Source: Alphaproteobacteria bacterium
GTDB lineage: Bacteria > Pseudomonadota > Alphaproteobacteria > Acetobacterales > Acetobacteraceae
NCBI GenBank assembly: GCA_017307335.1
Contig: JAFKFJ010000194.1
Span: forward strand, 1-35,591
Reading direction: 5' to 3'
Length of the DNA: 35,591 bases
Numbering within the stretch: position 1 is the first letter of the stretch; each line of letters opens with the position of its first letter. The notes below the pieces were generated by a model. That model worked only from the letters and a program-made list of their open reading frames with translations, was not told where the DNA came from and searched no databases. This document shows, piece by piece, positions 33,570 to 35,591 of the stretch. Position numbers and translations under genes: made by a program.

Positions 33570-35384
33570 ATGCGCCGGACTTGCAAACTGCTGCACGGCG
33601 CCAGGCTTGTGCCCGGAGGTGGCGTAAGGTTTCGCCTCTGGGCACCAGCTCACGCGTGCGTTGCCCTCCAGCTAGAGGACGATGGACGCATCGCCACGAT
33701 GTGCCGTACCGAAGGTGGCTGGCACACGCTGGATGTTCCCGACGCCGGTTGCAACACGCGCTACCGCTTCATTCTCCCGGACGGACGGCGTGTTCCGGAC
33801 CCTGCGTCACGCTTCCAACCGGAGGACGTACACGGCCCCAGCGAAGTGACCGATCCCGCTGCGTACAATTGGTCGGATGGCGACTGGGGGGGACGGCCGT
33901 GGCATCATGCCGTGCTGTACGAAATGCACATCGGAGCGTTCACCGAAGAAGGGTCGTTCCGTTCCGCCATCGCACATCTCAGGCATTTGGCAACGCTCGG
34001 TATCACGGCAATCTCGCTTATGCCGATTGCGGACTTTTCGGGTCGTCGCAACTGGGGCTACGATGGCGTGCTGCTCTACGCGCCCGACTCGACCTACGGC
34101 CGCCCGGATGACCTGAAGGCGCTGGTCGATGCGGCGCATGCGCTGGGGCTGATGGTACTGCTTGATGTCGTCTACAATCATTTCGGACCGGAGGGTAACT
34201 TCCTGCCGGCGTATGCGCCAGCCTTCTTCAACGAAGAGCGGCAAACCGCGTGGGGGCCGGCAATGAACTTCGATGGTCCGGCGAATCTGCCAGTGCGCGA
34301 GTTCATCATCCAAAACGCACTATATTGGATTGAAGAGTTCCACGTTGACGGCCTGCGCCTCGATGCTGCGCATGCGATCGTCGACGACGGGCCGAAGCAT
34401 CTTCTCGAGGAACTGGCTGAACGTGTGCACGCCGCAGCCGGTGCTCGGCAGGTCCATCTGGTGTTGGAGAACGAGCAAAATCAGGCTCGCTTGCTCGTGC
34501 GAGGCGCAGGGGGCGAGCCGCGATATTACAGCGCACAGTGGAACGATGACGTACACCATGCGTTGCATGTGGCCGCAACCGGCGAAGACCAGGGTTACTA
34601 TGCCGACTATCTCGACGATGGCCGCAAGCTGGGTCGGGCACTAGCGGAAGGCTTCGCCTTCCAGGGCGAGATGATGGAATACCGCGGCCGGCCGCGTGGC
34701 GAGCCCAGCACCGGCCTGCCAAGCAGCGCATTCGTAGCGTTCATTCAGAACCATGACCAGATTGGCAACCGCGCGCTCGGCGAGCGCATCGACGCCCTTG
34801 CTGCGCCGGAGGCCGTGCGGGCCATCGGTGCGGTCTACCTCTTGTTGCCGCAGATTCCGATGCTGTTCATGGGCGAAGAATGGGGGGCAACCCAGCCCTT
34901 CCCTTTTTTCTGCGACTTTGACGGCGCTTTGGGCGAGGCGGTTCGCGAGGGGCGCAGGCGCGAGTTCGCCAGGTTCCCCGCGTTCTCCGACGATTCGATG
35001 CGTGCCCGCATCCCCGATCCGCTGGCGGCGTCGACGTTCGTCGCGGCGAAGCTCGACTGGAACGACCTCGCTCTGGAGCCACATGCGCGTCGACTCGACT
35101 GGTACCGGCGCATCCTTCGGGTGCGGCATGACGCCATCGTCCCGCTCATTCCCGCTGTTCTCGTTGGCGGCGCCCGCTACCACGTCGTGGGAAACGGTGC
35201 AGTCTGGATCTGCTGGCCGCTGCAAGGCGGCCGCCTGACCCTGGCGGCCAACCTCTCCGGGACGCAGGTGCAGGGGTTTCCCGAGCCGAGCGGTCGCGTG
35301 CTTTGGCTGGAAGGGGATCGAAGCACGGCTGGCACGCTCAATCCCTGGGCGGTCTCCTGGACCGTCTCGGGACGCGAGGCATGA
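33570..35384 (+). CDS. treZ: Malto-oligosyltrehalose trehalohydrolase
   Basis: A 604-residue GH13 enzyme (EC 3.2.1.141) that releases trehalose from maltooligosyl-trehalose made by TreY. An N-terminal early-set domain ([15 protein letters not shown]) is followed by the catalytic barrel: [22 protein letters not shown] with nucleophile D265, LENEQN with acid E300, and [16 protein letters not shown] with D396. ATG 33570 (just upstream of the first homologous part) is preferred; the frame is open to 33516. Its stop overlaps the treY start (ATGA, 35381-35384), so the pair is coupled. It works in the glycogen-to-trehalose pathway for stress protection. Confidence 0.95.
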   Translation: MRRTCKLLHGARLVPGGGVRFRLWAPAHACVALQLEDDGRIATMCRTEGGWHTLDVPDAGCNTRYRFILPDGRRVPDPASRFQPEDVHGPSEVTDPAAYNWSDGDWGGRPWHHAVLYEMHIGAFTEEGSFRSAIAHLRHLATLGITAISLMPIADFSGRRNWGYDGVLLYAPDSTYGRPDDLKALVDAAHALGLMVLLDVVYNHFGPEGNFLPAYAPAFFNEERQTAWGPAMNFDGPANLPVREFIIQNALYWIEEFHVDGLRLDAAHAIVDDGPKHLLEELAERVHAAAGARQVHLVLENEQNQARLLVRGAGGEPRYYSAQWNDDVHHALHVAATGEDQGYYADYLDDGRKLGRALAEGFAFQGEMMEYRGRPRGEPSTGLPSSAFVAFIQNHDQIGNRALGERIDALAAPEAVRAIGAVYLLLPQIPMLFMGEEWGATQPFPFFCDFDGALGEAVREGRRREFARFPAFSDDSMRARIPDPLAASTFVAAKLDWNDLALEPHARRLDWYRRILRVRHDAIVPLIPAVLVGGARYHVVGNGAVWICWPLQGGRLTLAANLSGTQVQGFPEPSGRVLWLEGDRSTAGTLNPWAVSWTVSGREA

Positions 35385-35591
35385 CGCCGCGCGCCACGTA
35401 CCGCCTGCAATTCCATAAGGATTTCGGCTTCGATCAGGCGGCTGCGCTTGCACCGTATCTCGGCCGGCTCGGCATCAGCCACATCTACGCCTCGCCGTAC
35501 CTAAAAGCTCGCCCGGGTAGCACGCATGGTTACGACATCGTGGATCACAACGCCATCAACCCGGAGTTGGGCGATCAGGCGGCGTTTGAGC
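35381..35591 (+). CDS. treY: Maltooligosyl trehalose synthase, N-terminal part (cut by window end)
   Basis: The first 70 residues begin [20 protein letters not shown] and contain [20 protein letters not shown] and [14 protein letters not shown], the standard N-terminus of TreY (EC 5.4.99.15, GH13). It isomerises the terminal alpha-1,4 linkage of maltodextrins to an alpha,alpha-1,1 linkage, making the substrate of TreZ. It starts with an ATGA overlap on treZ. The rest lies beyond the window. Confidence 0.95.
   Translation, partial: MTPRATYRLQFHKDFGFDQAAALAPYLGRLGISHIYASPYLKARPGSTHGYDIVDHNAINPELGDQAAFE

Overview
The window is GC-rich and looks like an alphaproteobacterial chromosome. The protein styles of the dipeptide-type ABC cassette, the hybrid histidine kinase, the PRC-barrel protein and TreZ/TreY fit that group. 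Genus cannot be fixed from the sequence alone. The left half (about 3-20278) is an accessory island of restriction and defence-like genes bracketed by relics of mobile elements. The right half is ordinary metabolism and stress signalling.

Left edge: the tail of an IS481-type transposase (3-146) sits beside a complete type I restriction-modification operon, hsdR-hsdM-hsdS (319-5404). Next comes a minus-strand block of six genes (5516-10522, read right to left): a protein of unknown function, two distantly related PD-(D/E)XK-like proteins, a Lit-like HExxH zinc peptidase, a GIY-YIG (T5orf172/MUG113-like) protein with a zinc ribbon, and a HEPN-like gene broken by one in-frame TAA. From the same intergenic segment (10523-10598) a plus-strand operon of three overlapping genes diverges: a PD-(D/E)XK-like protein, a protein with an unfamiliar N-terminal domain and a C-terminal TIR domain, and a HEPN-like protein with an R-x4-H motif (10599-13701). 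This divergent nine-gene block is the best candidate in the window for an undescribed defence system.

A second cassette on the minus strand (18123-13855) consists of a MerR-like regulator, a 1026-residue adenine-type DNA methyltransferase and a small PD-(D/E)XK nuclease, with tight overlaps between genes. A perfect 9-bp inverted repeat lies just upstream of the regulator. The island ends with the C-terminus of a tyrosine integrase (about 18757-19089) and a decayed IS3-family element (19167-20278) with two frameshifts and an internal deletion.

Right half: an XRE-cupin regulator (minus) diverges from an oligopeptide/dipeptide-type ABC operon (two permeases, two ATPases, an amidase and a solute-binding protein, 21387-28303), probably for uptake and hydrolysis of an amide compound. 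A very large double-kinase hybrid sensor (minus, 32515-28694) follows. Then come a PRC-barrel protein and the trehalose genes treZ and treY (treY runs off the window). No tRNA, rRNA or CRISPR array was seen.
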